Origin: an uncultured Flavobacteriales bacterium
GTDB lineage: Bacteria; Bacteroidota; Bacteroidia; Flavobacteriales; Schleiferiaceae
Assembly: GCA_913055685.1 (NCBI GenBank)
Contig: CAJXKC010000003.1
Coordinates: 1 to 64,000 of the forward strand
Direction: 5' to 3'
Length of the DNA stretch: 64,000 bases
In this document: positions 33,773 through 43,576 of the stretch, one piece after another
How positions within the stretch are numbered: the stretch's first letter is position 1
Layout of the letters: each line of letters begins with the position of its first letter
Program-made: the position numbers and the translations under genes
The notes under the pieces: generated by a model
The model's input: the letters and a program-made list of their open reading frames with translations, nothing else
Database searches by the model: none
Told to the model about the DNA's origin: nothing

Positions 33773-36535
33773 ATGCGAATAATTTACTCTGCCCTCTTTT
33801 TCGTTTTCAGCCTAAGTTTTTTAGCTGCTCAAAACCGCTATTCCTTTTACCAGGAAATAAATACCAAGGTTTGGGTAGGCCCCGATTCCATCCTTAATCC
33901 CTGGGCAGGGGGATTAAATTATCCGATTGTGAATAACTTCGATTTTAATTTTGATGGTAAGCAAGATTTGCTGGTTTACGATCGAAATGGAAATCGCCTC
34001 TTACCCATGGTGCAGGAATTTGCGAACTCCGATACCATTTACCGCTATCACCCCGAGTACATTCAATATTTCCCTCTACCCCGTGGCGAGGGCGCCTTTT
34101 TATTACTACGTGATTTTAATTGCGATGGGGAGCCCGATATTTTCTTCTCCAATGGTCTTTTTATCAAGGTATGGGAAAATACCAGTGCTAATGGGCAAAT
34201 AAGTTTTACGCCTGCCAACGGCGGACTAGAATTGAATACAAATTACATGAGCTCTGGGGTTTCTAAGCTCTATATCTCTCGCGCCGATCTTCCCGATATT
34301 AATGATGTGGATGGCGACGGGGACCTCGATATTCTCACTTTTGGGAATGGCGGGGTACGACTCGAATTTCATGAGAATACCAGTAACTGCGGACTCAATT
34401 TCGTGCAGACCGATAATTGTTGGGGACGCTTTATTGAAGATGGCTTTTACCGCACGGTAGACCTCAACGCTTGCAGCGGCGGGAATAAAAGAGCCAATAG
34501 TGAACAAGTACTGCATGCCGGCAGTGGTTTATTAAGTTGGGATGTGGATAATGATGCCGATTCGGACCTATTATTATCCAATGTCTCCTACAGCAATTTA
34601 TCGCTCTTAATAAATGGTGGGGACCCCGATAGTTCCATTATGGTGGCACAGGATACCATGTATCCCCCGCAAGACCCGGTAGAACTATTTATTTTCCCAG
34701 TTCCCTTTAGAGCCGAAAGTAGTTTTGATCAGCAGGATGATCTCATTTTATCCTCCTTTAGTAGTGCTACCAGTGGTAGTCCGGATATGTCCTCAAACCA
34801 CCGTGGCATCCATCGCTACGAAAATATTGGCACGAATAGTCAGCCTAACTTCATATTTAAAGAGGACAACTTCCTGCAAGGCGATATGATTGACTTCGGT
34901 GCCGCCGCTTTGCCACGTTTAGCCGATTTAAACGGTGATAGCCTAGTTGACTTGGTTTTAGCTATTGGCAATCGTTTTATGTCTCCGGGAATCTCCAGTT
35001 CTCAACTTTATTACTTTGAAAACACCGGTACTGCTACGGACCCTGAATTCACTCTAGCGGATACCAATTTCGCCGATTTGCTGCAATACAGTATCGGTTC
35101 CGAAATTTGTCCCGCCTTCGGTGATTTAGATGGTGACAATGATTTGGATATGATTTTAGGCACCATTAGCGGTTACTTCCATTATTTCGAAAATACCGGT
35201 TCGGCTACCAATCCCACCTACACCCTAAACACTCCTATTATTACTAATACTGATGTAGGTGCCGATGCCGCCCCCTATTTATTTGACCTCGATGAGGATG
35301 GTGATCTAGACCTCTTTGTTGGCAATGAAAAAGGACGTATCTATTGGTTCGAAAACAGCAGTGCCACTAGTCCAAACTTCACTCAGAAATCAAATTTCTT
35401 CGGTGCGGCCGATGTTTCCCGCTTAGGTCTTAATGGCAATGCGGTACCTATTTTTCAGCGCGATAGTTTAGGCACCACCCTATTCGTAGGTTCTGCCTAC
35501 CAAGGCGTGCTCCAATTCGACAATATAGATACCATTGCGCAATTGCCGAGCTCCATTAGCGACACTTTTGGAATTGCTTCCAGCACCAGTGCCAATTCGG
35601 ATCAGAGTCCGCTTGGCATCTCCAAACGCAGCGGACGTAATCAAATTCTAGTAAAGGCTTCAGAGCTACAAGCTAAAGGTTATGGTTTTGGTTACATCGA
35701 AAGCATTGGCCTTAATGTAATCGACAAAGGCGGGTCCATCCTTTCGAACGGGTTTACCGTAAAAATTAAAAACACCAATCTCACTAGTCTAGATAGTTTT
35801 GAAACCGCTTTTAGTCAGCCTTACGCCGCCGAAGACTTTATCTACGGTTTTGGTAATGGCTGGAACAATATTCCCTTGCAGTATCCCCATTTATGGGATG
35901 GGCAATCCAATGTGCTCATTGAAATCTGTTTCAGTGGCAACTTCCCTGCCGCAGATATAAAGGTAGCGATGACCGATGTGGGCTATAATGCCTATGCCTG
36001 GGGTAATACTTTTGGCTACAATAACCTTTCGGCGGATGGCTGCACCATGCCCTATTTAACCTCTAGCACCAAAAGACCCGATTTACGCATTAACCTAACT
36101 CCGGCGATTATTCCCGTACCCAGTGCGGAGCAAGCTGATTTATATTCCGGTGAACGCAGCACCGCCGATTTTGCCGATTTAAATGGCGATGGCTTTTTAG
36201 ATGCGATCACTGGAAACCTCAGTGGCGGCTTACACCTCTTTATGGGTAAAGTCTATGATGTTAGCTTACCGGAGATCCCTCAGGCTAAAAAGTCTAGTGT
36301 TTCGGTTTATCCTAATCCGAGTGAAGGTAGTTTTGCCTTAGCCTTAAATGCAGAGGATTGGGCCGACCTTAAACAAGTATCCCTCTTTAATAGCAGCGGA
36401 CAAAAGGTTTGGGAAGCTGGGAAGAATGGTGAGCAGCGCTTTCAAATTCCGAACAGAGTTCCCAATGGACTTTATTTCGGTTTAGTTGAATTAAAGGGCG
36501 AGCGAAAAAGCTTCCGAATTCTAGTTCAACGTTAA
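33773..36535 (+). CDS. Secreted FG-GAP/VCBS-repeat protein with T9SS type A sorting domain
   Basis: A 920-residue surface or secreted protein. A signal peptide (ALFFVFSLSFLAAQ) precedes a beta-propeller of FG-GAP/VCBS-type repeats with calcium-binding loops: DFNFDGKQD, DFNCDGEPD, DVDGDGDLD, DLNGDSLVD, DLDGDNDLD, DLDEDGDLD and, apart from the others, DLNGDGFLD near residue 805. A different region at about 600-790 separates the last loop from the main set. The T9SS type A domain begins near residue 842 (VSVYPNPSEG) and ends FRILVQR. Such proteins are usually adhesins or binding proteins; no enzyme motif is seen. A weak -7-like TAACTTTA lies at 33750. Confidence 0.88.
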   Translation: MRIIYSALFFVFSLSFLAAQNRYSFYQEINTKVWVGPDSILNPWAGGLNYPIVNNFDFNFDGKQDLLVYDRNGNRLLPMVQEFANSDTIYRYHPEYIQYFPLPRGEGAFLLLRDFNCDGEPDIFFSNGLFIKVWENTSANGQISFTPANGGLELNTNYMSSGVSKLYISRADLPDINDVDGDGDLDILTFGNGGVRLEFHENTSNCGLNFVQTDNCWGRFIEDGFYRTVDLNACSGGNKRANSEQVLHAGSGLLSWDVDNDADSDLLLSNVSYSNLSLLINGGDPDSSIMVAQDTMYPPQDPVELFIFPVPFRAESSFDQQDDLILSSFSSATSGSPDMSSNHRGIHRYENIGTNSQPNFIFKEDNFLQGDMIDFGAAALPRLADLNGDSLVDLVLAIGNRFMSPGISSSQLYYFENTGTATDPEFTLADTNFADLLQYSIGSEICPAFGDLDGDNDLDMILGTISGYFHYFENTGSATNPTYTLNTPIITNTDVGADAAPYLFDLDEDGDLDLFVGNEKGRIYWFENSSATSPNFTQKSNFFGAADVSRLGLNGNAVPIFQRDSLGTTLFVGSAYQGVLQFDNIDTIAQLPSSISDTFGIASSTSANSDQSPLGISKRSGRNQILVKASELQAKGYGFGYIESIGLNVIDKGGSILSNGFTVKIKNTNLTSLDSFETAFSQPYAAEDFIYGFGNGWNNIPLQYPHLWDGQSNVLIEICFSGNFPAADIKVAMTDVGYNAYAWGNTFGYNNLSADGCTMPYLTSSTKRPDLRINLTPAIIPVPSAEQADLYSGERSTADFADLNGDGFLDAITGNLSGGLHLFMGKVYDVSLPEIPQAKKSSVSVYPNPSEGSFALALNAEDWADLKQVSLFNSSGQKVWEAGKNGEQRFQIPNRVPNGLYFGLVELKGERKSFRILVQR

Positions 36536-36648
36536 GAACTATTCTGTTTAAGCTTTTTTTTAACAATCTTTTAATTTTTCCCCAACATAGCTTGTATCAA
36601 TCGCTTATAAAAAGTTATTATTGCTACCGCAATTCAACTATTTTATAA
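36536..36648. other. Spacer between two T9SS protein genes
   Basis: 113 AT-rich bases with a T run (TTTTTTTT near 36551) but no clear hairpin and no exact TAnnTTTG element. TATTTTAT eight to fifteen bases before the ATG at 36649 is the nearest match. Confidence 0.4.
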
Positions 36649-39600
36649 ATGAGAAGATTACTATCCGTATTCGCGGTAGCAAGTTTGTGGCTTTCGGCTT
36701 CGGCACAATGTCCGCCTGCTGCTGCGCTTTCGGTGCCTTACACCGAAAATTTCGACTCCCAAACAGCTGGCCCTCCTCCGACGGGTGGCGTGTTTGGAAA
36801 CTGTTACATTAATACTAGTGGAACCACTACTCCAAGATGGGAGTTTGAAAACAGTGGTGTTGGAAACTCTGGAAGCACTGGTCCTATTAGTGATGTATCA
36901 GGATCTGGCCTTTATGCCTATTTAGAAACCTCAGGAGGTACCACTGGTGATACCTCTGGCTTGGTTTTACCAGACATCAACTTAGGTACTCTTGCCAACC
37001 CAGAACTTAGCTTCTACTACCATATGTATGGAGCTACCATGGGTGACCTTAAAGTTTATGTTGATAATGGTTCAGGCTGGACCTTAGAAACAACTATTAC
37101 TGGTCAGCAGCAAACTGCCGAAGGCGAATGTTGGAAACAAGCTTTTGTAAGCCTTTCTAGCTATGCTTCTAGCACCGTGAGCATCAAGTTCCTCGGAACT
37201 CGTGGTAGTTCATTTACCGGTGATATTAGTATTGATGAAATTAAAGTAGACGACGCCATTGGCTGTCCTATTCCTACCGATCTTAGCTTCATCAGCGCTA
37301 CTACCACTACTGCTGATTTGACCTTTAGTGACGTAGCTACTGCTACTACCTACAATGTGTACTACGGTGCCCCCGGATTTGATCCTAGCACGGTTACCCC
37401 ACAATCATTCACTAACGATACCATAACCCTTACCGGTCTTACTGCCGCTACTATTTATGAAGTATACGTTGAAGCCGTTTGTGGTGCTAATGTAAGTGGA
37501 GTATACTGCTCTACCACTTTTGCTACTTCCTGTGTGCCTTATACGGCCACTTATACCCGTGATTTCGATACGGATAATGACGGTGCTCCTGCCCAGTGTT
37601 GGGATCAAGTGAATACGGCCACTGGTTCATTTGCGCATGTAATCACTCCGAGCACTTTTAACTCAACTCAGCCTTACAGCGGTACCAAGTTCTTAGAGAT
37701 GAACGTTTCATCTTTCGGTACTAGTGACACCCTTATGGCTATTAGCCCTGAGTTTAGCGACATGACTGCCAGCGACAAGCAGGTGAAGTTCCGTGTGGCT
37801 ACTACCAATACTACTAACACTTTGTATGTTGGTACAGCAAGTGCGCAACAAGGTGGTACTATCGACATTATCGATACCATCACATTTGCCGCTGCGAACA
37901 CTTGGCAATTAGTAATTCTTCCTTTAAACGCCACCACTGGTTACAATGGAAACGACAAGCACGTAGTATTAATGCGTGGAACCGTTTCTACCTTTAGCGA
38001 TGTTTATGTAGATGACTTTAGCTACGAGCCTATTCCGGCTTGTCCACAGTTAACCAATATTTCTTTAAGCAGCGTAGGTATTACTACTGCTACCTTCAGC
38101 TATAACAGCGGCGGTAATTCAGTACAATACGAGTGGGGGCCTATTGGCTTTACTCAGGGTACCGGTACCACCGGGGTTATGACTTCGGGTACAGGAACCG
38201 TAACTGGCTTAAGCTCTGCTTCTTGTTATGATGTTTACTTACGTACTGACTGTACTTCTGGTGGCAATGGATACTCGATTTGGTCGGGTCCTTACACCGT
38301 ATGTACCCTTTGTACAACTCAGAGTCTTCCTTATTCAGAAAACTTTGATATTGGCTTAGGATGTTTTGTAGTAACTGATGGTGGTACTTCTACCGCTACT
38401 TGGATTCACGCTACTTCTTCCAACACTACTACTACCACTACCGGTACCGCCCTTGATGGCTCACCAGGATGGGTAGAAGCCGATTCGGATGCTGCTGGTT
38501 CCGGTGGTGTAACCATGGATGAGCAATTAACCTCTGCGTATATCGACGCTAGCGGTTTAGCCGGTACCCTTTACCTTGAATTTGATCAGTACTACAACCA
38601 CTTAGGTTCTAATGCTGAAGTAGATGTATGGGACGGTAACGCTTGGGTTAATGTATTAACACAAAATACCTCCAATGTAGGAGCCTTTGGTAATCCAGAT
38701 CATCAGAAAATTGATATCACCCAGTATGCAAACGACAGCTTACAAGTTCGTTTCGTATACAAAGACAATGGCGTTTGGGCCTGGTGGTGGGTAATCGACA
38801 ACGTTCTTGTACAAGAAGAACTTTGTGCACGTTCTACTAACTTCACCGCTGCTTTTGCTACCGCTGACTCTATTGGCTTAGCTTGGAACCCAGGTGCAGG
38901 TACAAACTTTAGCATCGAGTACGGTCCTTCACCGCTAACTGCTGGTTCAGGTACTGTAGTGGGTACTACCGACTCAACCATTACTATTACTGGTCTTTCT
39001 GCTCAAACTTCTTACGACTTCATCCTTATCGATAGCTGTTCGGGAGGTTCTGCAAGCTTACCAGTTTACTTAACTGCCGGTACTGCTTGTGCTATTACTA
39101 GTCCAGCAGTATTGCCTTTACTAGAAGACTTCGAGTCTTACAGTCAGGGTCCAACCTTTAGCAGCCAAGATTACCTATGTAATACAAGCTACTTCTGGTC
39201 ATTGAACCCTGCTTCAAGTAATTCTCAATTCCGTCTACAAGCGGGTGCTGGTTACTACCACAATGGTACTCAGGCCCTTACCATGGATCGCAGTTCTTTC
39301 GTTTCTAGTTCAGAAATACAAAGCTCGGTTATGACCGTTGACTTGTCGAACTACAGCTCTGCTGCCGGTATCGAATTAAGTTTCTACTGGATGCGTCATA
39401 CCACTACTTCTCGTCCTGGTAATAAAGTTTACGCTCGTGGAAGTGTAAGCGATACTTGGGTAGAATTAGCAAGTTTAAACAATACCGTTTCTGGTCAATG
39501 GGACTCCATCATTGGTATGGATATCGTTGCGCCATTAGCCTTAGCAGGTCAGTCAGTTGGTCCTACTACTCAGATTCGTTTCGACGAAGAAGGTCAAAGT

Positions 39601-42600
39601 ATCGGTTTCAGCACTACTTGTTGTGATGGTTATACCTTAGACGATGTATTATTAGAAGCGGTTGCTTGTCCACTTCCTGGTGGATTAAACGTAAGTGGTG
39701 TATTTGATACTACCGCTACCCTTAACTGGGCAGGTTCTAGTAGCGCTACTAACTTCCAATACTGGTTCGGTCCTTCAGGATTCTACCAAGGAACTAACAG
39801 TACCGGTGGAGCACAAGGCTTTAGCGCTACTTCCGGTGTAGTGGTAGATACCCTATCACCATTCACTTGTTACGAGTTCTTAGTACGTACGGTTTGTCAA
39901 CCAGGCGATACTTCAGCTTGGTCAGCTCCCTTCCAATTCTGTACTCCATGTAGCCCAATTTCGGCTCCTTATATGGAAGATTGGGACGGACTTACCGCTC
40001 AGGCTAAAGACTTAGGTTGTTTCTCAGCCATTGAAGATGCAAGCTTATCTACTTCAACTTTTGTTGGGGTTACCATTCAGAACAGTACTTTCTACAATCC
40101 TAATTCATCTCCGAATTATGTAGAAATGGATAACTCAAACGTAAATACTGCGCCCTTAATGCTAGTGTCACCTCCTACCACGGATATGACTGCTGGTGAT
40201 AAGCGTTTGGTGTTCTACGCACGCAGTACCTTCACCGCTACTCCTCCGCACGGAATTGTAGTAGGAACTATGTCAGATGGTACCGACGCGAGCACCTTCA
40301 ATCCAATTGACACGATCAATCCGGATGGAACTGCATTTACTCGTTACGTAGTAAACTTAACTACCGCTAATGGATACAATGGCACCGATCAATTCTTTGC
40401 CTTTGCGCACGGTCAGGAATCTACTTTCCGCACCGTATTAATCGACGACGTTATTTACGAGCAAATCCCTACTTGTCCTGAAGTTAGCAATCTTGCGGTT
40501 GTTTCAACTGACAGTATGAGTGCGGTAGTAACTTTCGATCCCTATACCGGAAGTACCGGTACCTTCCAAATCGAATACGGTACTGGTAGCTTTGGTGCTG
40601 CCTCACATAGCCGCACAATTGTTACCAATGACACCGCTACATTAAGTAATTTAATGTCGGGTACCAATTACTGTTTCTGGGTACGTGAAATCTGTGCCCC
40701 TGGTGATACTAGTATCTGGATTGGACCAGAATGTTTCAAGACGGAATGTCAAACTATCTTTGCACCATACTTTACTAACTTCGACGGCCTAACCGCCCCA
40801 GGTAAAGATTTAGGTTGTTTCTCTAGTTATGAAGACGATGGCTTTGCAAACAGCAACTTCTCAGGTGTTTCGGTTCAAAACAGCACCTTCAACCAGCCTA
40901 ATTCATTACCAAATGTTATTGAGTTAGATAACAGTAATGTGACCAATAATGACCTATTCCTCATATCACCACGTACACGTGATTTGGATGCAGGTGACAA
41001 GCGTATTCGTTTCTTCGCTAGAACGACCACGACTTTCGCTCCTCCTTCTGTAGTAGTGGGATCTATGAGTAATCCATTGGATACAAGTACCTTCACTCCT
41101 ATTGACACCTTCGCTTTAAGCAATGGTGCAATGGTTGAATACACTTCTGAATTCACTACTGCTAATGGTTACAATGGTACCGATGAGTTCTTTGTAATTG
41201 CACACGATGTAGCGGCAACCTTTAAGACCTTCTACATTGATGACTTGAACTACGAGACCATTCCAACTTGTATTCGTCCAGATAGTTTAGACGCTACGAA
41301 CATCACTGATTCTAGCGCTACCCTTAGCTGGTCTAACCCAAGTACCGGAGGTAGCTTCGAGATCGAGTACGGTATCAACCCATTTGGTGATCCTAACAAC
41401 TCACGTGTAGTACAAGGTGGTAGCACCATGAACCTACAAGGTTTAATGGCGGGCACTGGCTACTGTTACTGGGTACGTAAGATTTGTACTCCTGGAGATA
41501 CCAGTTACTGGAGAGGACCATTCTGCTTTAGCACCCTTTGTGCGCTTAGCAATCCTGCTCCTTACTTCACTAACTTTAATGGTATTACCATTGGTACTGC
41601 TCAAGGTACTCCTGCTGGTTGGGAAAACTGTTGGACTCACAACACCGTTTCTGGCTCAGTTCGCTGGGAATCAGAAGATGCTACTGGTGCCAATGAGAAC
41701 AGTACTGGTACCGGACCGTTCTACGATGCAACTAGTCCTAGTGCTCCAGGTGGAGTGTACATGTACCTCGAAACTTCTACTTCTGGTGGTCCAGCCGAAT
41801 TAATTTCGCCTGCGATCGACATTAGTACTATTTCAGGTACTGCTGAAATCGAATACTGGTACCACATGCACGGTGCAACTATTAATAAATTAGTAGTTTA
41901 TGCTGAAGATGCTACCGGTACTCGTACTGCTATCGATAGTTTAGTGGGTCAACAACAGACTAACCAGTCTGATCCATTCTTCCAACGCAATGTGCCTTTA
42001 ACTGGTCTTACTCCAGGGGTTTACAACTTTGTGTTCGAAGGTCACCGTGGTACTTCATTTACGGGTGATATCGCTATCGATGACTTCCGTGTACAAGCTG
42101 CAGCAAGCTGTCCACGTCCTACTTTCTTAACTCAGTCTGGTAAAAACCTTACCACTATTGATGTTTCTTGGACGGCGAATGGTACTGGCTCTAGCTGGGA
42201 AATTGAATACGGTCCAGTTGGATTTACTCCGGGTTCTGGTACGGCAGTAGTAGTTACTACTAATCCTTACACCATTACCGGTTTAACTTCAGCGACCAAT
42301 TACGATGTTTATGTTCGTGAGATTTGTTCCGCTGGCGATACTTCAAACGCCGCTGGTCCAACTACCATGAGCACCGACATCTGTATGGCTAGTAGCAAGT
42401 GTACTTACTACTTCGACCTGAAAGATACCTTCGGTGACGGATGGAACGGTGGTGAAATCACCATCTACCAAAACGGTATCGAAGTAGGAAAAATGGGTAG
42501 CAACTTTACTACTGGCTCATTATTCCTAGACTCAATCGACCTTTGTGATATGTTTACTACTGATGTAGTATTAACGAACCAAGGTTCTTGGGCTAGCGAA

Positions 42601-43506
42601 ATCGGCTTAGATGTTAAAGATCCTAGTGGAGCTATTATTGCTACTTACCTAGCAAGCAGTGCAACTAGTACTGGTGATACTCTCGCTAGCTTTATGACTA
42701 GCTGTGCGGGTGCTCCAAGTCCATGTTTAGATCCAGATTCACTTATGGTAACTAGCAACGTAGGTTGTGATAGTATCGAAGTTGACTGGAACTCTTACAG
42801 TGGTGGTTCATTAATCGAGTTTGGCCCAGCCGGATTCGCATTAGGATCTGGTACTAGCACTGGTGTAGTTACTGCTCCTTATGTACTAACTGGTCTTAAC
42901 CCGAACACAGCCTACGATATCTACATTGCAGATACTTGTAGCAGCGATACCAGTGGCTATGTGATGGTTGCAGGTACTACTGCCAATGCTCCAATGCCAG
43001 TTGCTGCTTTCACTATCGATAGTGCGATTGTAAATGGGGTTTATGAAGTATACGTAGATGCCTCTAGCTCTACTAATGCTACTGGATACCAGTGGAACTT
43101 CGATAATGGTGCTACTTCTAGCAATATGATTGATACCAGCGTTTACACTGGTAACGGAAGCTACACTATTACCTTAGTAGTAACCAATGCTTGTGGTTCT
43201 GATACGGCAACCTTCACTACCAATGTTAACATTGGCTTAGAGGACAATCCGATTAGCCGCAGCTTAAGCGTATATCCTAACCCTGCTAATTACAGCGTGA
43301 ACGTAAGCTTCAACGCCGTGGGTAGTGGTGATGCAGTTATCCGCTTATTGGATGCTCAGGGTCGTGAAGTAATTCGCAGCACTGAAAGAGCGAATGGCAA
43401 TATGTTCGAACATCGCCTAGATGTGAGTCAGCTTGCCACCGGAATCTACATGATTGAGGTTCAATCGGGAGATTTAATTGCTCGCAGAAGATTAAGCGTG
43501 AAGTAA
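36649..43506 (+). CDS. Giant multidomain adhesin: MAM-like and fibronectin III modules, PKD, T9SS type A sorting domain
   Basis: A 2285-residue secreted protein. The signal peptide ends at ASAQ (residue 20). Alternating modules follow: MAM/jelly-roll-like domains (YTENFDS; WEFENSG..YAYLETSGG; near-identical plan again at about 41,560-42,100) and fibronectin III-like domains recognisable by IEYGP..TVTGL..YDVYVREIC. Two very similar modules at about 39,955-40,480 and 40,745-41,270 share KDLGCFS, QNSTF, ANGYNGTD and IDD. A module with FGDGWNGGEITIYQNG follows near residue 1930, then a PKD domain (YQWNFDNGATSS) and a T9SS type A domain (LSVYPNPANYS..LATGIYMIEVQS..RRLSVK). It is Thr/Ser/Gly rich and has no enzyme motif, so adhesion is the likely role. 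Strong terminator follows. Confidence 0.88.
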   Translation: MRRLLSVFAVASLWLSASAQCPPAAALSVPYTENFDSQTAGPPPTGGVFGNCYINTSGTTTPRWEFENSGVGNSGSTGPISDVSGSGLYAYLETSGGTTGDTSGLVLPDINLGTLANPELSFYYHMYGATMGDLKVYVDNGSGWTLETTITGQQQTAEGECWKQAFVSLSSYASSTVSIKFLGTRGSSFTGDISIDEIKVDDAIGCPIPTDLSFISATTTTADLTFSDVATATTYNVYYGAPGFDPSTVTPQSFTNDTITLTGLTAATIYEVYVEAVCGANVSGVYCSTTFATSCVPYTATYTRDFDTDNDGAPAQCWDQVNTATGSFAHVITPSTFNSTQPYSGTKFLEMNVSSFGTSDTLMAISPEFSDMTASDKQVKFRVATTNTTNTLYVGTASAQQGGTIDIIDTITFAAANTWQLVILPLNATTGYNGNDKHVVLMRGTVSTFSDVYVDDFSYEPIPACPQLTNISLSSVGITTATFSYNSGGNSVQYEWGPIGFTQGTGTTGVMTSGTGTVTGLSSASCYDVYLRTDCTSGGNGYSIWSGPYTVCTLCTTQSLPYSENFDIGLGCFVVTDGGTSTATWIHATSSNTTTTTTGTALDGSPGWVEADSDAAGSGGVTMDEQLTSAYIDASGLAGTLYLEFDQYYNHLGSNAEVDVWDGNAWVNVLTQNTSNVGAFGNPDHQKIDITQYANDSLQVRFVYKDNGVWAWWWVIDNVLVQEELCARSTNFTAAFATADSIGLAWNPGAGTNFSIEYGPSPLTAGSGTVVGTTDSTITITGLSAQTSYDFILIDSCSGGSASLPVYLTAGTACAITSPAVLPLLEDFESYSQGPTFSSQDYLCNTSYFWSLNPASSNSQFRLQAGAGYYHNGTQALTMDRSSFVSSSEIQSSVMTVDLSNYSSAAGIELSFYWMRHTTTSRPGNKVYARGSVSDTWVELASLNNTVSGQWDSIIGMDIVAPLALAGQSVGPTTQIRFDEEGQSIGFSTTCCDGYTLDDVLLEAVACPLPGGLNVSGVFDTTATLNWAGSSSATNFQYWFGPSGFYQGTNSTGGAQGFSATSGVVVDTLSPFTCYEFLVRTVCQPGDTSAWSAPFQFCTPCSPISAPYMEDWDGLTAQAKDLGCFSAIEDASLSTSTFVGVTIQNSTFYNPNSSPNYVEMDNSNVNTAPLMLVSPPTTDMTAGDKRLVFYARSTFTATPPHGIVVGTMSDGTDASTFNPIDTINPDGTAFTRYVVNLTTANGYNGTDQFFAFAHGQESTFRTVLIDDVIYEQIPTCPEVSNLAVVSTDSMSAVVTFDPYTGSTGTFQIEYGTGSFGAASHSRTIVTNDTATLSNLMSGTNYCFWVREICAPGDTSIWIGPECFKTECQTIFAPYFTNFDGLTAPGKDLGCFSSYEDDGFANSNFSGVSVQNSTFNQPNSLPNVIELDNSNVTNNDLFLISPRTRDLDAGDKRIRFFARTTTTFAPPSVVVGSMSNPLDTSTFTPIDTFALSNGAMVEYTSEFTTANGYNGTDEFFVIAHDVAATFKTFYIDDLNYETIPTCIRPDSLDATNITDSSATLSWSNPSTGGSFEIEYGINPFGDPNNSRVVQGGSTMNLQGLMAGTGYCYWVRKICTPGDTSYWRGPFCFSTLCALSNPAPYFTNFNGITIGTAQGTPAGWENCWTHNTVSGSVRWESEDATGANENSTGTGPFYDATSPSAPGGVYMYLETSTSGGPAELISPAIDISTISGTAEIEYWYHMHGATINKLVVYAEDATGTRTAIDSLVGQQQTNQSDPFFQRNVPLTGLTPGVYNFVFEGHRGTSFTGDIAIDDFRVQAAASCPRPTFLTQSGKNLTTIDVSWTANGTGSSWEIEYGPVGFTPGSGTAVVVTTNPYTITGLTSATNYDVYVREICSAGDTSNAAGPTTMSTDICMASSKCTYYFDLKDTFGDGWNGGEITIYQNGIEVGKMGSNFTTGSLFLDSIDLCDMFTTDVVLTNQGSWASEIGLDVKDPSGAIIATYLASSATSTGDTLASFMTSCAGAPSPCLDPDSLMVTSNVGCDSIEVDWNSYSGGSLIEFGPAGFALGSGTSTGVVTAPYVLTGLNPNTAYDIYIADTCSSDTSGYVMVAGTTANAPMPVAAFTIDSAIVNGVYEVYVDASSSTNATGYQWNFDNGATSSNMIDTSVYTGNGSYTITLVVTNACGSDTATFTTNVNIGLEDNPISRSLSVYPNPANYSVNVSFNAVGSGDAVIRLLDAQGREVIRSTERANGNMFEHRLDVSQLATGIYMIEVQSGDLIARRRLSVK

Positions 43507-43525
43507 TCTTCACCTTTAGATAAAC

Positions 43526-43557
43526 AAAACCCCGGCCATTAGGTCGGGGTTTTTTTA
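43526..43557 (+). terminator. Terminator after the giant adhesin gene
   Basis: Stem ACCCCGGCC/GGTCGGGGT with a short ATTA loop followed by TTTTTTT, 20 bases past the stop at 43506. The flanking A and T runs also suit the convergent helicase gene. Confidence 0.92.
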
Positions 43558-43576
43558 TGCTTGGTGCTTTTGGTTT

